Below, in pieces: positions 1 through 8,645 of a DNA stretch of 64,000 nt. Numbering within the stretch: position 1 is the stretch's first letter; each line of letters begins with the position of its first letter. A model generated the notes under the pieces. It did not search any database. It was not told where the DNA came from and was given only the letters and a program-made list of their open reading frames with translations. The DNA lies in contig NZ_CP017186.1 in the NCBI RefSeq assembly GCF_001729745.1, positions 1,860,001-1,924,000 on the forward strand, read 5' to 3'. The DNA is from Enterobacter hormaechei subsp. hoffmannii. GTDB lineage: Bacteria > Pseudomonadota > Gammaproteobacteria > Enterobacterales > Enterobacteriaceae. Position numbers and translations under genes: made by a program.

Positions 1-1037
1 TGCAGAAGGGGAAAAACAGTTACTCAAGAGTGAAGTTAAATGAGGAAGGCAATTGTCCATTTATCGACGAAGATAAACTTTGCCTGATACATCGCGAGTT
101 AGGTGAAAGCGCGCTGTCCCATACCTGTAGCACCTATCCGCGCGGTTCAACGCGTTACGAAGAAGAAACCCGGCATACAATGACGCTTTCATGCCCGGAG
201 GTGGCCAGGTTAGTGCTTTTCGACCCTGATGCCATGCTCCTCCAGGAGGAGGAATCGTTACGGGCAGTATACAAAACCAACCTTATAGGTCGTCGTCAGT
301 CTATGTCTGAAGTCGATCGGGTTATCCACCTGTTTGCCTGGAATATCATTCGGTCTCCGTCACGTAACGTTGAAGAAAACTTGATGGCGTTGGCTCATTT
401 TATTGTATGCCTGCAACATGTTGATTTTGATCTGCATAATAAGCTTAACCAGGTAGAAGACTATTATGAAATGCTGATGGCCGATCTGAGAAATGGTCAT
501 TCTCTGTTAAAGACAACTAATATAGGTCGTTCAAACGCCATGAAGTATCTGGCGTTATCTGTCATGGGGTCTACTGTTGCTCGCTTTTCTGCGAGGGAAG
601 AAATCATTCTAAGTGGACATAGAGCTATTGCGGACTATCTGGATTTCAATCAGCATCATGACCCTTTGGAACTGGATAAAAAATTTGACGCCCTCACTCA
701 GCAATGGCATTCGCTTTGTGAAGATAGCTGTTTATCCGAACCGCATGTTTTACGGAACTACCTTTTATACAAATTATATAGCAGTTACTTCCCTGGCAAT
801 ACGCGTGCCACCATCCTGCGTCAGTTTTATCGCATTGTTCTGGATTTTTTCTATCTGAAAATATTCCTGAGCGTGAAGGCGAGTCAGGAAGAGATTCATC
901 CGCATACCCTAATGAAAACTATCGCAGGTTTCTCAGAAAAGACGATGCATAACTCAAGCATTGATGCGCGACTGGATAACGCGATTGATAAAATCAACGG
1001 CGGCGACGATTTGTCTTGTCTGCTGCTTATTGGCTAG
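1..1037 (+). CDS. fliB: Flagellin lysine-N-methylase FliB, 5'-truncated by the window edge
   Basis: The reading frame is open from base 3 to the TAG at 1035-1037, so the start codon lies to the left of the window. The visible part contains the FliB-type segment with NCPFIDEDKLCLIH followed by LSHTCSTYPR, whose cysteines belong to the conserved cysteine-rich region of the family. FliB transfers methyl groups to surface lysines of flagellin in the cytoplasm before export. The rest of the protein is mainly helical and poorly conserved, which is usual for this family. In Salmonella fliB sits beside fliC, whereas here it abuts the ymg connector genes; flagellar genes may lie further left. A GTG at 30 is an internal codon and not a credible start. 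Identification as FliB family is fairly sure; activity cannot be judged without the N-terminus. Confidence 0.85.
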   Translation, partial: QKGKNSYSRVKLNEEGNCPFIDEDKLCLIHRELGESALSHTCSTYPRGSTRYEEETRHTMTLSCPEVARLVLFDPDAMLLQEEESLRAVYKTNLIGRRQSMSEVDRVIHLFAWNIIRSPSRNVEENLMALAHFIVCLQHVDFDLHNKLNQVEDYYEMLMADLRNGHSLLKTTNIGRSNAMKYLALSVMGSTVARFSAREEIILSGHRAIADYLDFNQHHDPLELDKKFDALTQQWHSLCEDSCLSEPHVLRNYLLYKLYSSYFPGNTRATILRQFYRIVLDFFYLKIFLSVKASQEEIHPHTLMKTIAGFSEKTMHNSSIDARLDNAIDKINGGDDLSCLLLIG

Positions 1038-1051
1038 AGCATTACGGATAA

Positions 1052-1072
1052 GAGGCTCGCTCTGCGAGCCTT
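1052..1072. terminator. Hairpin between convergent fliB and ymgB
   Basis: A 7-bp perfect stem, GGCTCGC / GCGAGCC with a TCT loop, lies 15 bases after the fliB stop. The following T-run is weak (TTC), so termination strength is uncertain. It also faces the ymgB 3' end. Confidence 0.5.
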
Positions 1073-1104
1073 CAGGATATGGAATCAGGGACAAAGAGAG
1101 AAAA

Positions 1105-1383
1105 TTAAAGATCGTCCATAGTATAACCGACAACAATTTCCAGCGTCTTGCGGATCACATCCGCCTTAACGACATCGTCGGTGGTTTCCAGCGTCTGGAT
1201 CAGCCAGAGAATGATCGCTTTGTTGGTCAGATGACCTTCAGAAGCGAGAACACAACGAACCGCAGTCGAAAAAATGGCAGACTCTTCAGCAAAGCGATCG
1301 CCTGCGTGACGGAAATACTCCGACAACGCGCTATCTAAAAAGGCGGAGTGGTATTCGGGTTGAAGCTGAATATTTTGTCTCAT
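1105..1383 (-). CDS. ymgB: YmgB/AriR family connector protein
   Basis: This is a 92-residue protein of the YmgB (AriR) family. The C-terminal half, with LWLIQTLETTDDVVKADVIR and TLEIVVGYT, matches E. coli AriR closely. Small proteins of this family act as dimers that influence biofilm formation, acid resistance and the Rcs phosphorelay in E. coli. Start at 1383 is supported by GGTGAG shortly upstream. It is the last gene of a ycgZ-ymgA-ymgB operon on the minus strand, divergent from bluF, the same order as in E. coli; ymgC, which follows in E. coli, is absent here. Expression is probably controlled by BluR and released by BluF under blue light and cold. Confidence 0.9.
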   Translation of the reverse strand: MRQNIQLQPEYHSAFLDSALSEYFRHAGDRFAEESAIFSTAVRCVLASEGHLTNKAIILWLIQTLETTDDVVKADVIRKTLEIVVGYTMDDL

Positions 1384-1412
1384 TTGTTCTCACCGTTGCT
1401 GTAAAGTTGTAG

Positions 1413-1733
1413 TCAATGCATCTTTTTGGGATCGGACGGTTTTCCATTTCCAAATAACGGCACTACATTGTCTCGATTATTTTTGAGAGATCCCTCTCTC
1501 TGTATTCGTCCTTGTGCGGTTCTGCGACCTTTAAAAGCGACAGTGCCTGTGCTGATTTCAGCTATCACCCTCGCTAATGTCTCCCGCCGCTGGGGATCCG
1601 TCTCACAGGCTTGCATGTTACGCAGACGCTGAACCAATCCCTCGGTCGTCACGGGACCGCGCTCCTTCAAAAGTGAAAGAGCGGCTTCTCCAATAAGCTG
1701 GTCGATCAGTCGGTCCGCATCACTGCTGTTCAT
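1413..1733 (-). CDS. ymgA: YmgA-like Rcs connector protein
   Basis: A 106-residue member of the YcgZ/YmgA/YmgB family, longer than E. coli YmgA (90 residues) because of a basic tail rich in R, K and N ending near PKKMH. The helical core at residues 6-60 (RLIDQLIGEAALSLLKERG and LRNMQACETDPQRR) has the family pattern. I chose the ATG at 1733 because it sits 4 bases after the ycgZ stop, which suggests translational coupling; the upstream in-frame extension runs through ycgZ. YmgA in E. coli feeds into RcsC/RcsD signalling. Family assignment rests on position and weak similarity, so the orthology is less sure than for ycgZ and ymgB. Confidence 0.8.
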   Translation of the reverse strand: MNSSDADRLIDQLIGEAALSLLKERGPVTTEGLVQRLRNMQACETDPQRRETLARVIAEISTGTVAFKGRRTAQGRIQREGSLKNNRDNVVPLFGNGKPSDPKKMH

Positions 1734-1737
1734 AACA

Positions 1738-1977
1738 TTAACGTTCGAAGAGCAGACCAAGAAGCAGGTGATAATGATGTTCCTCTTCCGGACCATTGGC
1801 CCTTTCAAGGCGACTCAACAGTTTTGTGCAGAGCGATTTGCGATTCAGATTCCGCCCATCGCTAAGGATTTCAACAACAACCTGACCCAATGTTTCCTGT
1901 TGGGTTGGAAGCGCGGCTTTTTCGAAATACTGCGCAATCGCTGTTGCCGAGTCTGCGAGGTGTCCGTTCTGCTGCAT
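1738..1977 (-). CDS. ycgZ: YcgZ connector protein, first gene of the blue-light operon
   Basis: A 79-residue small protein very close to E. coli YcgZ, with the conserved stretch TQQETLGQVVVEILSDGRNL and a C-terminal LLGLLFE. The ATG at 1977 follows a good ribosome site (AGGAG); the longer in-frame extension lacks one. In E. coli ycgZ is the main effector of the operon that BluR represses, acting through the Rcs phosphorelay to reduce curli and raise colanic acid. It is divergent from bluF, and the 339-base gap between them carries several TGTACA motifs listed separately. Confidence 0.92.
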   Translation of the reverse strand: MQQNGHLADSATAIAQYFEKAALPTQQETLGQVVVEILSDGRNLNRKSLCTKLLSRLERANGPEEEHHYHLLLGLLFER

Positions 1978-2042
1978 GTTTCGCTCCTGTAAATTTTCGT
2001 AATCAGTAACGTTACATTTAAGGTATACATAATTTTCAAATC

Positions 2043-2188
2043 TGTACATTTAAAATGTACAATTTTTTAAATATTTTATAATATATTTTATAAAATCATT
2101 ATTTATCAGATGCTTATTCTTATACGATTTACTGCGGTATTCACAAGATATATTGTACAATCCGAAGCGGCGTCGCAGAGTTGTACAA
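2043..2188. promoter_or_regulatory. TGTACA motif cluster in the ycgZ/bluF divergon (candidate BluR/MlrA-type operators)
   Basis: TGTACA half-sites occur at 2043-2048, 2056-2061, 2154-2159 and 2182-2187. The first two form a 19-base near-perfect inverted repeat (2043-2061) and the second is followed by AATTTTTT. The last two sit in 8-base palindromes TTGTACAA, 28 bases apart. BluR and its paralogue MlrA are MerR-type proteins, and TGTACA half-sites have been reported for MlrA at csgD. Control of ycgZ by BluR through these sites is my inference. Confidence 0.6.
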
Positions 2189-2316
2189 GCCCGTAAATGA
2201 CGCAAAAAAGCCGTGTAAATCGTTGAGATGTAAATTATTTGTTGGGCAATTAATGTGCTATAACAGAGTTTTCCCCACGTGTTTTCGTGGTCACCCCCTC
2301 AATCTTCAGGATTAGC

Positions 2317-3537
2317 ATGCTCACAACCATCATTTACCGCAGTCATATCTGCGAGGACGTTCCAGTGAAAGCGCTGGAAGACATGGTCGCTGCTGCAAAT
2401 TGTAGAAATCGCCAGTTCGATGTGACGGGGATTTTGCTGTTTAACGGCACACACTTTTTTCAGTTACTTGAAGGGCCCGCTGATAACGTTAAGGAGATCT
2501 ATGAGCTCATCTGCCGTGACCCACGGCATCACAACGTGGTCGAATTGTTAAGCGATCACGGGCCTTCAAGACGTTTTGGCAACGTGGGTATGGAGCTCTT
2601 TGACCTTCGTCAGTACGATACCGACGAAGTGCTGCAACAGGTACTCGATAAAGGCACAACGCGCTATCAGCTGACCTATAACGATCGCGCCCTGCAATTT
2701 TTCCGCACCTTCGTTGAGGCCACTGAAAAAGCCAACTACTTTGAGCTGCCTCCGGCTGACGCCTGGGAGTTTGTCACCGAAAATACGCCGTTATCCTCCC
2801 AGCCGACAGTAGTGGCAAAGGGCGCGGACTGTAGTTTCGCGTTTCAACCTATCGTCGATCCGTTTATGCAGCAGGTAGTTTCCTGGGAAGCCCTGATCCG
2901 CACGCCGTCCGGTGAGTCCCCGGAAAGCTATTTTGCCCACCTGTCGCGTGAGGCGCTGTACGAATCGGATCTGAAGAGTAAACAGGTGGCTTTGTCGATG
3001 GCCAGCGCGCTGGGCCTACAGACTCAAACGTTGTCCATTAATCTGCTGCCGATGACGCTGGTCAATGTTCCTGGCGCCGTCGATTTTTTACTGACGGCAA
3101 TTGAGGCGAACGGTTTTGTGCCGGAGCAAATTGTAGTCGAGTTCACCGAGAGCGAGGCCATCTCGCGCTTCGAAGAGTTCACCAGCGCGGTCAGACAGCT
3201 TAAAAGCGCCGGGATCAGCGTGGCCATCGATCACTTTGGCGCGGGATTCGCCGGTCTGCAACTGCTGGCCCAGTTTCAGCCGGACAGAATCAAGATCAAC
3301 CGTGATTTGATTGCCAACGTGCACAAGAGCGGCCCGCGTCAGGCGATCATTCAGTCGATCATTAAATGCTGTGCGTCCCTGGAAATCCTGTTCTGTGCGG
3401 TAGGTGTAGAGCTGGCTGAAGAGTGGATGTGGCTGGAATCAGCCGGGATTTCTCAGTTCCAGGGCCACCTTTTTGCCAGCCCGCGTCTGGGGGGCATTCC
3501 GGCGATTGCCTGGCCCGAGAAAAAGTACGATTTATAA
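2317..3537 (+). CDS. bluF: Blue-light- and temperature-sensing anti-repressor BluF (BLUF-EAL)
   Basis: A 406-residue protein with an N-terminal BLUF domain (about 1-95) and a C-terminal EAL-like domain (about 160-400). The flavin-site residues Tyr7, Asn31 and Gln49 are present. In E. coli BluF binds BluR in blue light and lifts repression instead of degrading c-di-GMP. The EAL domain here is degenerate: the DDFG loop reads DHFGAG and the later loop reads AVGVE. It does keep a literal EAL triplet (WEALIR) where E. coli has EAI. I placed the start at the ATG at 2317, giving MLTTIIYRSH as in E. coli; the upstream in-frame GTG at 2287 would add ten residues. The gene is followed by bluR. Confidence 0.95.
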   Translation: MLTTIIYRSHICEDVPVKALEDMVAAANCRNRQFDVTGILLFNGTHFFQLLEGPADNVKEIYELICRDPRHHNVVELLSDHGPSRRFGNVGMELFDLRQYDTDEVLQQVLDKGTTRYQLTYNDRALQFFRTFVEATEKANYFELPPADAWEFVTENTPLSSQPTVVAKGADCSFAFQPIVDPFMQQVVSWEALIRTPSGESPESYFAHLSREALYESDLKSKQVALSMASALGLQTQTLSINLLPMTLVNVPGAVDFLLTAIEANGFVPEQIVVEFTESEAISRFEEFTSAVRQLKSAGISVAIDHFGAGFAGLQLLAQFQPDRIKINRDLIANVHKSGPRQAIIQSIIKCCASLEILFCAVGVELAEEWMWLESAGISQFQGHLFASPRLGGIPAIAWPEKKYDL

Positions 3538-3539
3538 AA

Positions 3540-3673
3540 ACCTGTACGTAACTCTTAATAGTGACCTGTACGTACGGCTAAATTTATACAACAATACATT
3601 AACGAGTGAGGGGTTCTTTGAGCCATTCACTTGTCTCATAACGAGGAGTTAGTTATACAAATGATTTGTACAA
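3540..3673. promoter_or_regulatory. Direct repeat and TGTACA dyad upstream of bluR
   Basis: An 11-base direct repeat, ACCTGTACGTA, occurs at 3540-3550 and 3564-3574, just after the bluF stop. A 15-base dyad, TACAAATGATTTGTA (3656-3670), overlaps a TTGTACAA palindrome at 3666-3673. The shared TGTAC core with the ycgZ/bluF gap suggests that BluR also binds before its own gene. This is inference from motif sharing. Confidence 0.45.
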
Positions 3674-3725
3674 TCTGATAAGGTTGGTTTGGTTAGGTAT
3701 GGAAGTATTGTGCGTGAGGGAGTTA

Positions 3726-4454
3726 ATGGCCTATTACAGTATCGGCGAAGTGGCCGAACGATGCGGTATCAACCCCGTTACGCTGCGTGCCTGGCAGCGC
3801 CGTTATGGATTGTTGAAGCCGCAGCGAAGTGAAGGGGGTCATCGTCAGTTTGACGATGAAGATATCCTGCGTATCGAAGAGATCAAACGCCTGATGAAAA
3901 CGGGTGTTTCGGTCGGTAAAGTAAAAGCGCTTCTTGAAAATACAGAAGTGATGACGCATGGGAACTGGGCATCGTTTCAGGAAGAGATGTTAACCGTTCT
4001 GCGCTATGCCAATCCGGCAAAACTGCGCGCCAAAATCAGTGAGTTCCGCCGCGACCATGCGATGGATGTTCTGATAGATAACATCATCACCCCTGTGCGT
4101 CAGCGAATGAATCAGGATCAGAATACGGTGCGTCATATGGCGAGCCTGCTCGACGGTGTCCTGATTGAGTTTGCCGTTACTAGCCTGGTTGAATCACGAA
4201 AAAAAGCAGGTAAAGATGCGCTACTGGTTGGATGGGAGTGCGATGACCGTACGCATTTGTGGCTGGAAGCGGCCCGTCTTGCCTACAAGGGCTGGCATAT
4301 CGACGTGCTGGCTGAACCGATTGATTCTCCACGTCCGGAACTTTTCCCTGGACAAAAAATTTTCGTCTGGACCGGTAAAGCACCTACGCCTCGTCAACAG
4401 GAGCAGCTCGACCACTGGCGTGAACAGGGTTTCGCCGTCTCGTTCCATCACTGA
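3726..4454 (+). CDS. bluR: MerR-like light-responsive repressor BluR
   Basis: A 242-residue DNA-binding protein. The N-terminal MerR-type winged helix (about 3-70) contains [20 protein letters not shown] and the wing sequence EGGHRQF, nearly identical to E. coli BluR. The C-terminal two thirds is the family-specific sensor/partner region ending in [13 protein letters not shown]. BluR represses ycgZ-ymgAB and is relieved by BluF in blue light. I chose the ATG at 3726 because GAGGG precedes it and it gives MAYYSIG; the longer frame from 3666 has no support. It lies 188 bases after bluF, and the gap carries candidate operators, so it may be autoregulated. Confidence 0.95.
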   Translation: MAYYSIGEVAERCGINPVTLRAWQRRYGLLKPQRSEGGHRQFDDEDILRIEEIKRLMKTGVSVGKVKALLENTEVMTHGNWASFQEEMLTVLRYANPAKLRAKISEFRRDHAMDVLIDNIITPVRQRMNQDQNTVRHMASLLDGVLIEFAVTSLVESRKKAGKDALLVGWECDDRTHLWLEAARLAYKGWHIDVLAEPIDSPRPELFPGQKIFVWTGKAPTPRQQEQLDHWREQGFAVSFHH

Positions 4455-4458
4455 TGTT

Positions 4459-4482
4459 AAGGGGTCCGTCAGGGCCTTTTTG
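4459..4482 (+). terminator. Terminator after bluR
   Basis: A short stem GGTCC / GGGCC (one G-U pair) with loop GTCA is followed by TTTTTGTCTTTT, a few bases after the bluR TGA. Confidence 0.6.
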
Positions 4483-4647
4483 TCTTTTAGAGTCCGCTTT
4501 CTTATTGGAAGATAGCTATCTTAAAAATAGGTATTTTCAATACAATTTTTATTATTGCCCGCCACCTTACCGCCTTTCTTATGAAATGCATTATTTATCA
4601 ATGTATTGAACAAAACTAACCCTCCCATCCGCATCCCGTCACAGGGT

Positions 4648-4710
4648 CTATGCTTAATGAAAGTAGCCAAAAAGGGCGGTTTAGCCCAAAGCCCCTGCTC
4701 GCAGGGGGTT
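4648..4710 (+). ncRNA. Possible small RNA or leader with two hairpins upstream of sufA (RydB-like position)
   Basis: Two stable hairpins lie side by side: GGGC/GCCC at 4674-4687 and a perfect 6-bp CCCCTG/CAGGGG stem at 4692-4707. No ORF is present. In E. coli the small RNA RydB lies just upstream of sufA, and this position matches. I cannot align the sequence to RydB from memory, and the T-run after the second hairpin is poor. It could equally be an IscR-type or other protein site. Confidence 0.35.
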
Positions 4711-4713
4711 GAA

Positions 4714-4730
4714 GTGATAATCGTTATCAC
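4714..4730. promoter_or_regulatory. Fur-like box upstream of sufA
   Basis: GTGATAATCGTTATCAC is a 17-base near-perfect palindrome matching the Fur core GATAAT/ATTATC, 45 bases before the sufA ATG. Fur repression of suf under iron-replete conditions is established in E. coli. Use of this exact site is inferred. Confidence 0.8.
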
Positions 4731-4775
4731 TAACATGGTGTTATGCCCTGGTGGCTTATCAGATGAGGTGGACCT

Positions 4776-5144
4776 ATGGAACTGCATTCAGAAACCTTCA
4801 ATCCGGCCGATTTTGCCTGGCGTGGCTTAACGCTGACGCCCGCGGCGGCGGCGCATATTCATGAGCTGGTGGCAAAAAATCCCGACATCCTCGGCGTACG
4901 CTTAGGCGTTAAGCAGACGGGCTGCGCGGGATTTGGCTACGTGCTGGATACCGTAACCGAACCCAAAAAGGACGATCTGGTCTTTGAAACCGACGGTGCA
5001 AAGTTATACGTCGCGCTACAGGCTATGCCGTTTATCGATGGAACCGAAGTCGACTACGTTCGGGAAGGATTAAACCAGTTATTCAAATTTCATAACCCGA
5101 AAGCCCAGAACGAATGCGGCTGCGGCGAAAGCTTTGGGGTATAG
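4776..5144 (+). CDS. sufA: Fe-S cluster carrier SufA
   Basis: A 122-residue A-type Fe-S carrier, the first gene of sufABCDSE. The three ligand cysteines are present in [11 protein letters not shown] and near the C-terminus in NECGCGESF. SufA accepts a cluster from the SufBCD scaffold and hands it to apoproteins in the cytoplasm. The length and the ending GESFGV are as in E. coli. It starts at ATG 4776 after AGGTGGACCT. The next gene, sufB, begins 8 bases after the sufA stop, consistent with one operon read during iron limitation or oxidative stress. The upstream Fur-like box fits that control. Confidence 0.97.
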   Translation: MELHSETFNPADFAWRGLTLTPAAAAHIHELVAKNPDILGVRLGVKQTGCAGFGYVLDTVTEPKKDDLVFETDGAKLYVALQAMPFIDGTEVDYVREGLNQLFKFHNPKAQNECGCGESFGV

Positions 5145-5152
5145 GCGGTACT

Positions 5153-6643
5153 ATGTCTCGTAATACTGAAGCAACGAGTGATGTAAACACCTGGAGCGGC
5201 GGACACCTCAACTATAAAGAGGGTTTCTTCACGCAGCTGCAAACTGACGAGCTGGCGAAAGGCATCAACGAAGAGGTCGTACGCGCTATTTCGGCCAAAC
5301 GTAACGAGCCGGAGTGGATGCTGGAGTTTCGCCTGAGCGCATTCCGCGCGTGGCTGGAGATGGAAGAACCCCACTGGCTGAAAGCGCATTACGATAAGCT
5401 GAACTATCAGGATTACAGCTATTACTCCGCGCCCTCATGCGGCAGCTGCGATGATACCTGTGCCTCGCAGCCCGGCGCGGTACAGCAAACCGGTGCCGAG
5501 AACAGCTTCCTGAGTAAAGAGGTGGAAGAGGCCTTCAATCAGCTCGGCGTGCCCGTGCGCGAAGGTAAAGAGGTGGCGGTGGACGCCATTTTTGACTCCG
5601 TCTCGGTGGCAACCACCTACCGTGAAAAGCTGGCGGAGCAGGGGATAATTTTCTGCTCCTTTGGGGAAGCCATTCACGATCACCCGGAGCTGGTGAAAAA
5701 GTACATTGGCACCGTGGTACCCAGTAACGATAACTTCTTCGCGGCACTGAATGCGGCGGTGGCGTCAGACGGCACCTTTATCTACGTGCCTAAAGGTGTG
5801 CGCTGCCCGATGGAGCTCTCGACCTATTTCCGCATCAACGCGGAAAAAACCGGCCAGTTTGAACGCACCATCCTGGTGGCCGATGAAGGCAGCTACGTCA
5901 GCTATATCGAAGGCTGTTCGGCGCCGGTGCGCGACAGCTACCAGCTGCACGCGGCGGTGGTAGAGGTGATCATCCATAAAGACGCGGAAGTGAAATACTC
6001 TACGGTACAGAACTGGTTCCCGGGCGATGGCAACACCGGTGGTATTCTGAACTTCGTCACCAAGCGTGCGCTGTGCGAAGGTGAAAACAGTAAGATGTCC
6101 TGGACGCAGTCAGAAACCGGCTCCGCCATTACCTGGAAATACCCGAGCTGTATTCTGCGCGGCGACAACTCCATCGGTGAGTTTTACTCCGTGGCACTGA
6201 CCAGCGGTCATCAGCAGGCCGATACCGGCACCAAGATGATCCACATCGGTAAAAACACCAAATCGACCATCATCTCCAAAGGGATCTCTGCCGGTCACAG
6301 CCAGAACAGCTATCGCGGGCTGGTGAAAATCATGCCGACAGCCACCAACGCACGTAACTTTACCCAGTGCGACTCCATGCTGATTGGTGCGGACTGCGGG
6401 GCGCATACCTTCCCCTATGTCGAATGCCGCAATAACAGCGCCCAGCTCGAGCATGAGGCGACTACGTCACGTATTGGTGAAGATCAGCTGTTCTACTGCC
6501 TGCAACGCGGGATCAGTGAAGAAGATGCGATTTCAATGATTGTTAACGGCTTCTGTAAGGACGTGTTCTCTGAACTGCCGCTGGAATTTGCCGTTGAAGC
6601 CCAGAAACTTCTCGCCATTAGTCTTGAACACAGCGTCGGTTAA
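5153..6643 (+). CDS. sufB: Fe-S scaffold subunit SufB
   Basis: A 496-residue SufB/SufD-family protein (495 in E. coli). It forms the SufB2C2D or SufBC2D scaffold on which sulfur from SufE and iron are assembled into clusters. The family core from about residue 160 to 480 forms a right-handed beta-helix, and the C-terminal helical part carries [15 protein letters not shown], including the conserved cysteine-bearing strand just before it (ECRNNSAQ). The start at ATG 5153 gives [10 protein letters not shown] as in E. coli; the in-frame ATG at 5114 falls inside sufA and lacks a ribosome site. It is followed after 9 bases by sufC. Confidence 0.97.
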   Translation: MSRNTEATSDVNTWSGGHLNYKEGFFTQLQTDELAKGINEEVVRAISAKRNEPEWMLEFRLSAFRAWLEMEEPHWLKAHYDKLNYQDYSYYSAPSCGSCDDTCASQPGAVQQTGAENSFLSKEVEEAFNQLGVPVREGKEVAVDAIFDSVSVATTYREKLAEQGIIFCSFGEAIHDHPELVKKYIGTVVPSNDNFFAALNAAVASDGTFIYVPKGVRCPMELSTYFRINAEKTGQFERTILVADEGSYVSYIEGCSAPVRDSYQLHAAVVEVIIHKDAEVKYSTVQNWFPGDGNTGGILNFVTKRALCEGENSKMSWTQSETGSAITWKYPSCILRGDNSIGEFYSVALTSGHQQADTGTKMIHIGKNTKSTIISKGISAGHSQNSYRGLVKIMPTATNARNFTQCDSMLIGADCGAHTFPYVECRNNSAQLEHEATTSRIGEDQLFYCLQRGISEEDAISMIVNGFCKDVFSELPLEFAVEAQKLLAISLEHSVG

Positions 6644-6652
6644 GGAAAGCAC

Positions 6653-7399
6653 ATGTTAAGCATTAAAGATTTACAGGTTAGCGTGGAAGAGAAAGAGATC
6701 CTTCGTGGGCTCAATTTTGACGTTAAACCGGGTGAAGTTCACGCCATCATGGGGCCAAACGGCTCCGGGAAAAGTACGCTTTCAGCGACGCTGGCAGGAC
6801 GCGAAGATTATGAGGTCACCAGCGGCTCCGTTGAGTTTAACGGCAAGGATCTGCTGGAGATGTCGCCTGAAGAGCGTGCCGGTGAGGGCATCTTTATGGC
6901 CTTCCAGTATCCGGTGGAAATCCCGGGCGTCAGCAACCAGTTCTTCCTGCAAACCGCGCTGAACGCGGTGCGCAAGTATCGCGGGCTTGAGGCGCTGGAT
7001 CGCTTTGACTTCCAGGATCTGATGGAAGAGAAAATCAAGCTGCTGAAAATGCCCGAAGATCTGCTCACCCGCTCGGTGAACGTGGGTTTTTCTGGCGGTG
7101 AGAAAAAACGTAACGATATTCTGCAAATGGCGGTTCTTGAGCCGGAGCTGTGCATTCTCGATGAAACCGATTCAGGGCTGGATATTGATGCCCTGAAGAT
7201 CGTTGCCGACGGCGTAAACTCTCTGCGTGATGGTAACCGCTCATTTATTATCGTGACTCACTACCAGCGTATTCTGGACTACATCAAACCGGACTATGTC
7301 CACGTGCTTTATCAGGGGCGCATTGTGAAATCCGGTGACTTTACGCTGGTTAAACAACTGGAGGAGCAGGGTTATGGCTGGCTTACCGAACAGCAGTAA
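6653..7399 (+). CDS. sufC: SufC ATPase of the SufBCD complex
   Basis: A 248-residue ABC-type ATPase that energises cluster assembly on SufB-SufD and is cytosolic, not a transporter. Walker A is GPNGSGKST (about 35-43), the signature is FSGGEKKR and Walker B reads CILDETDSGLD, in which the usual glutamate follows the aspartate as in the family. AGGAAAGC precedes ATG 6653. Its 3' end overlaps the sufD start by 26 bases, implying coupled translation and fixed stoichiometry. The sequence is nearly identical to E. coli SufC. Confidence 0.97.
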   Translation: MLSIKDLQVSVEEKEILRGLNFDVKPGEVHAIMGPNGSGKSTLSATLAGREDYEVTSGSVEFNGKDLLEMSPEERAGEGIFMAFQYPVEIPGVSNQFFLQTALNAVRKYRGLEALDRFDFQDLMEEKIKLLKMPEDLLTRSVNVGFSGGEKKRNDILQMAVLEPELCILDETDSGLDIDALKIVADGVNSLRDGNRSFIIVTHYQRILDYIKPDYVHVLYQGRIVKSGDFTLVKQLEEQGYGWLTEQQ

Positions 7400-8645
7400 T
7401 GCACTCCAGCAGTGGCACCGGCTGTTTGAAGCGCAGGGTGGAGCGCGCTCTGAACAGGCTCAGCACCATCTCCAGCAGATGCTGCGTCTCGGTTTACCGA
7501 CGCGTAAGCATGAGAACTGGAAATATACCCCGCTGGACGGCCTGCTGAACGGCGAGTTTGTCACCCGTCTGGCGCAGGTTAGCCCCGGTCAGCGCGATGT
7601 GCTGGCGCTGAGCGTGGATGCCGTGCGTCTGGTGTTTGTAGACGGGCAGTTTCGTGAGGAACTCAGCGACAGCGTACAGGAGAGCGGGTTCGATATCGCC
7701 ATTAACGACGAGCGCCAGTCGTTGAGTGCTCCGTTCCAGCCTGACGTCTTTCTGCACCTCACAGAGAGCCTGTCTCAGTCTGTCACCCATATTCACGTTA
7801 AGCGTAACCAGCGCCCGGCGAAACCGCTGCTGCTGATGCATATCACCCAGGGTGTTGAGGGCGGCGAGATCAACACCGCCCACTATCGCCACCATCTCGA
7901 GCTGGCAGAAGGGGCAGAAGCGACGGTAATTGAGCATTACGTTAGTCTGAACGACACCCGCCATTTTACCGGCTCGCGTCTGACGATGAACGTGGCGGCC
8001 AACGCCCAGCTGCACCATATCAAGCTGGCGTTTGAGAATCCGCTCAGTCACCACTTCGCCCACAACGATATTCTGCTGGGCCAGGATGCCGCGGCGTACA
8101 GCCACAGCTTCCTGCTTGGCGGCGCGGTGCTGCGCCACAATACCAGCACCCAGCTGAACGGTGAGAACACTACGCTGCGTATTAACAGCCTGGCAATGCC
8201 GGTGAAGTCAGAAGTATGCGACACGCGCACCTGGCTTGAGCATAACAAAGGCTACTGCAACAGCCGTCAGCTGCACAAAACCATCGTCAGCGACAAAGGA
8301 CGTGCGGTGTTTAACGGCCTGATCAATGTGGCGCAGCACGCCATCAAAACTGACGGGCAGATGACCAACAACAACCTTTTGCTGGGACGTCTGGCAGAGG
8401 TGGACACCAAACCACAGCTGGAAATTTATGCGGACGACGTGAAATGCAGCCACGGCGCAACGGTCGGACGTATTGACGATGAGCAGATGTTCTACCTGCG
8501 CTCTCGCGGAATAGACCAGCAGGCCGCGCAAAAGATGATTATTTACGCCTTTGCGGCTGAGCTGACGGAAGCGCTGCCCGATGGCGGACTTAAACAGCAG
8601 GTGCTGGCCCGTATCGGTCAGCGGCTGCCTGGAGGCGAAGCATGA
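7374..8645 (+). CDS. sufD: Fe-S assembly subunit SufD
   Basis: A 423-residue paralogue of SufB that pairs with it in the scaffold and is needed for iron entry. The C-terminal half keeps the family pattern [20 protein letters not shown]. The ATG at 7374 ([10 protein letters not shown]) lies within the sufC 3' end and gives exactly the E. coli length. The longer frame from 7335 would read 65 bases into sufC. The sufD stop overlaps the sufS start by 4 bases (ATGA). Confidence 0.97.
   Translation: MAGLPNSSNALQQWHRLFEAQGGARSEQAQHHLQQMLRLGLPTRKHENWKYTPLDGLLNGEFVTRLAQVSPGQRDVLALSVDAVRLVFVDGQFREELSDSVQESGFDIAINDERQSLSAPFQPDVFLHLTESLSQSVTHIHVKRNQRPAKPLLLMHITQGVEGGEINTAHYRHHLELAEGAEATVIEHYVSLNDTRHFTGSRLTMNVAANAQLHHIKLAFENPLSHHFAHNDILLGQDAAAYSHSFLLGGAVLRHNTSTQLNGENTTLRINSLAMPVKSEVCDTRTWLEHNKGYCNSRQLHKTIVSDKGRAVFNGLINVAQHAIKTDGQMTNNNLLLGRLAEVDTKPQLEIYADDVKCSHGATVGRIDDEQMFYLRSRGIDQQAAQKMIIYAFAAELTEALPDGGLKQQVLARIGQRLPGGEA

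Noticed and set aside
3666..3725. Longer N-terminus for BluR starting at 3666
   Set aside because: Lacks a ribosome site and the added 20 residues have no match in BluR; the ATG at 3726 fits the family.
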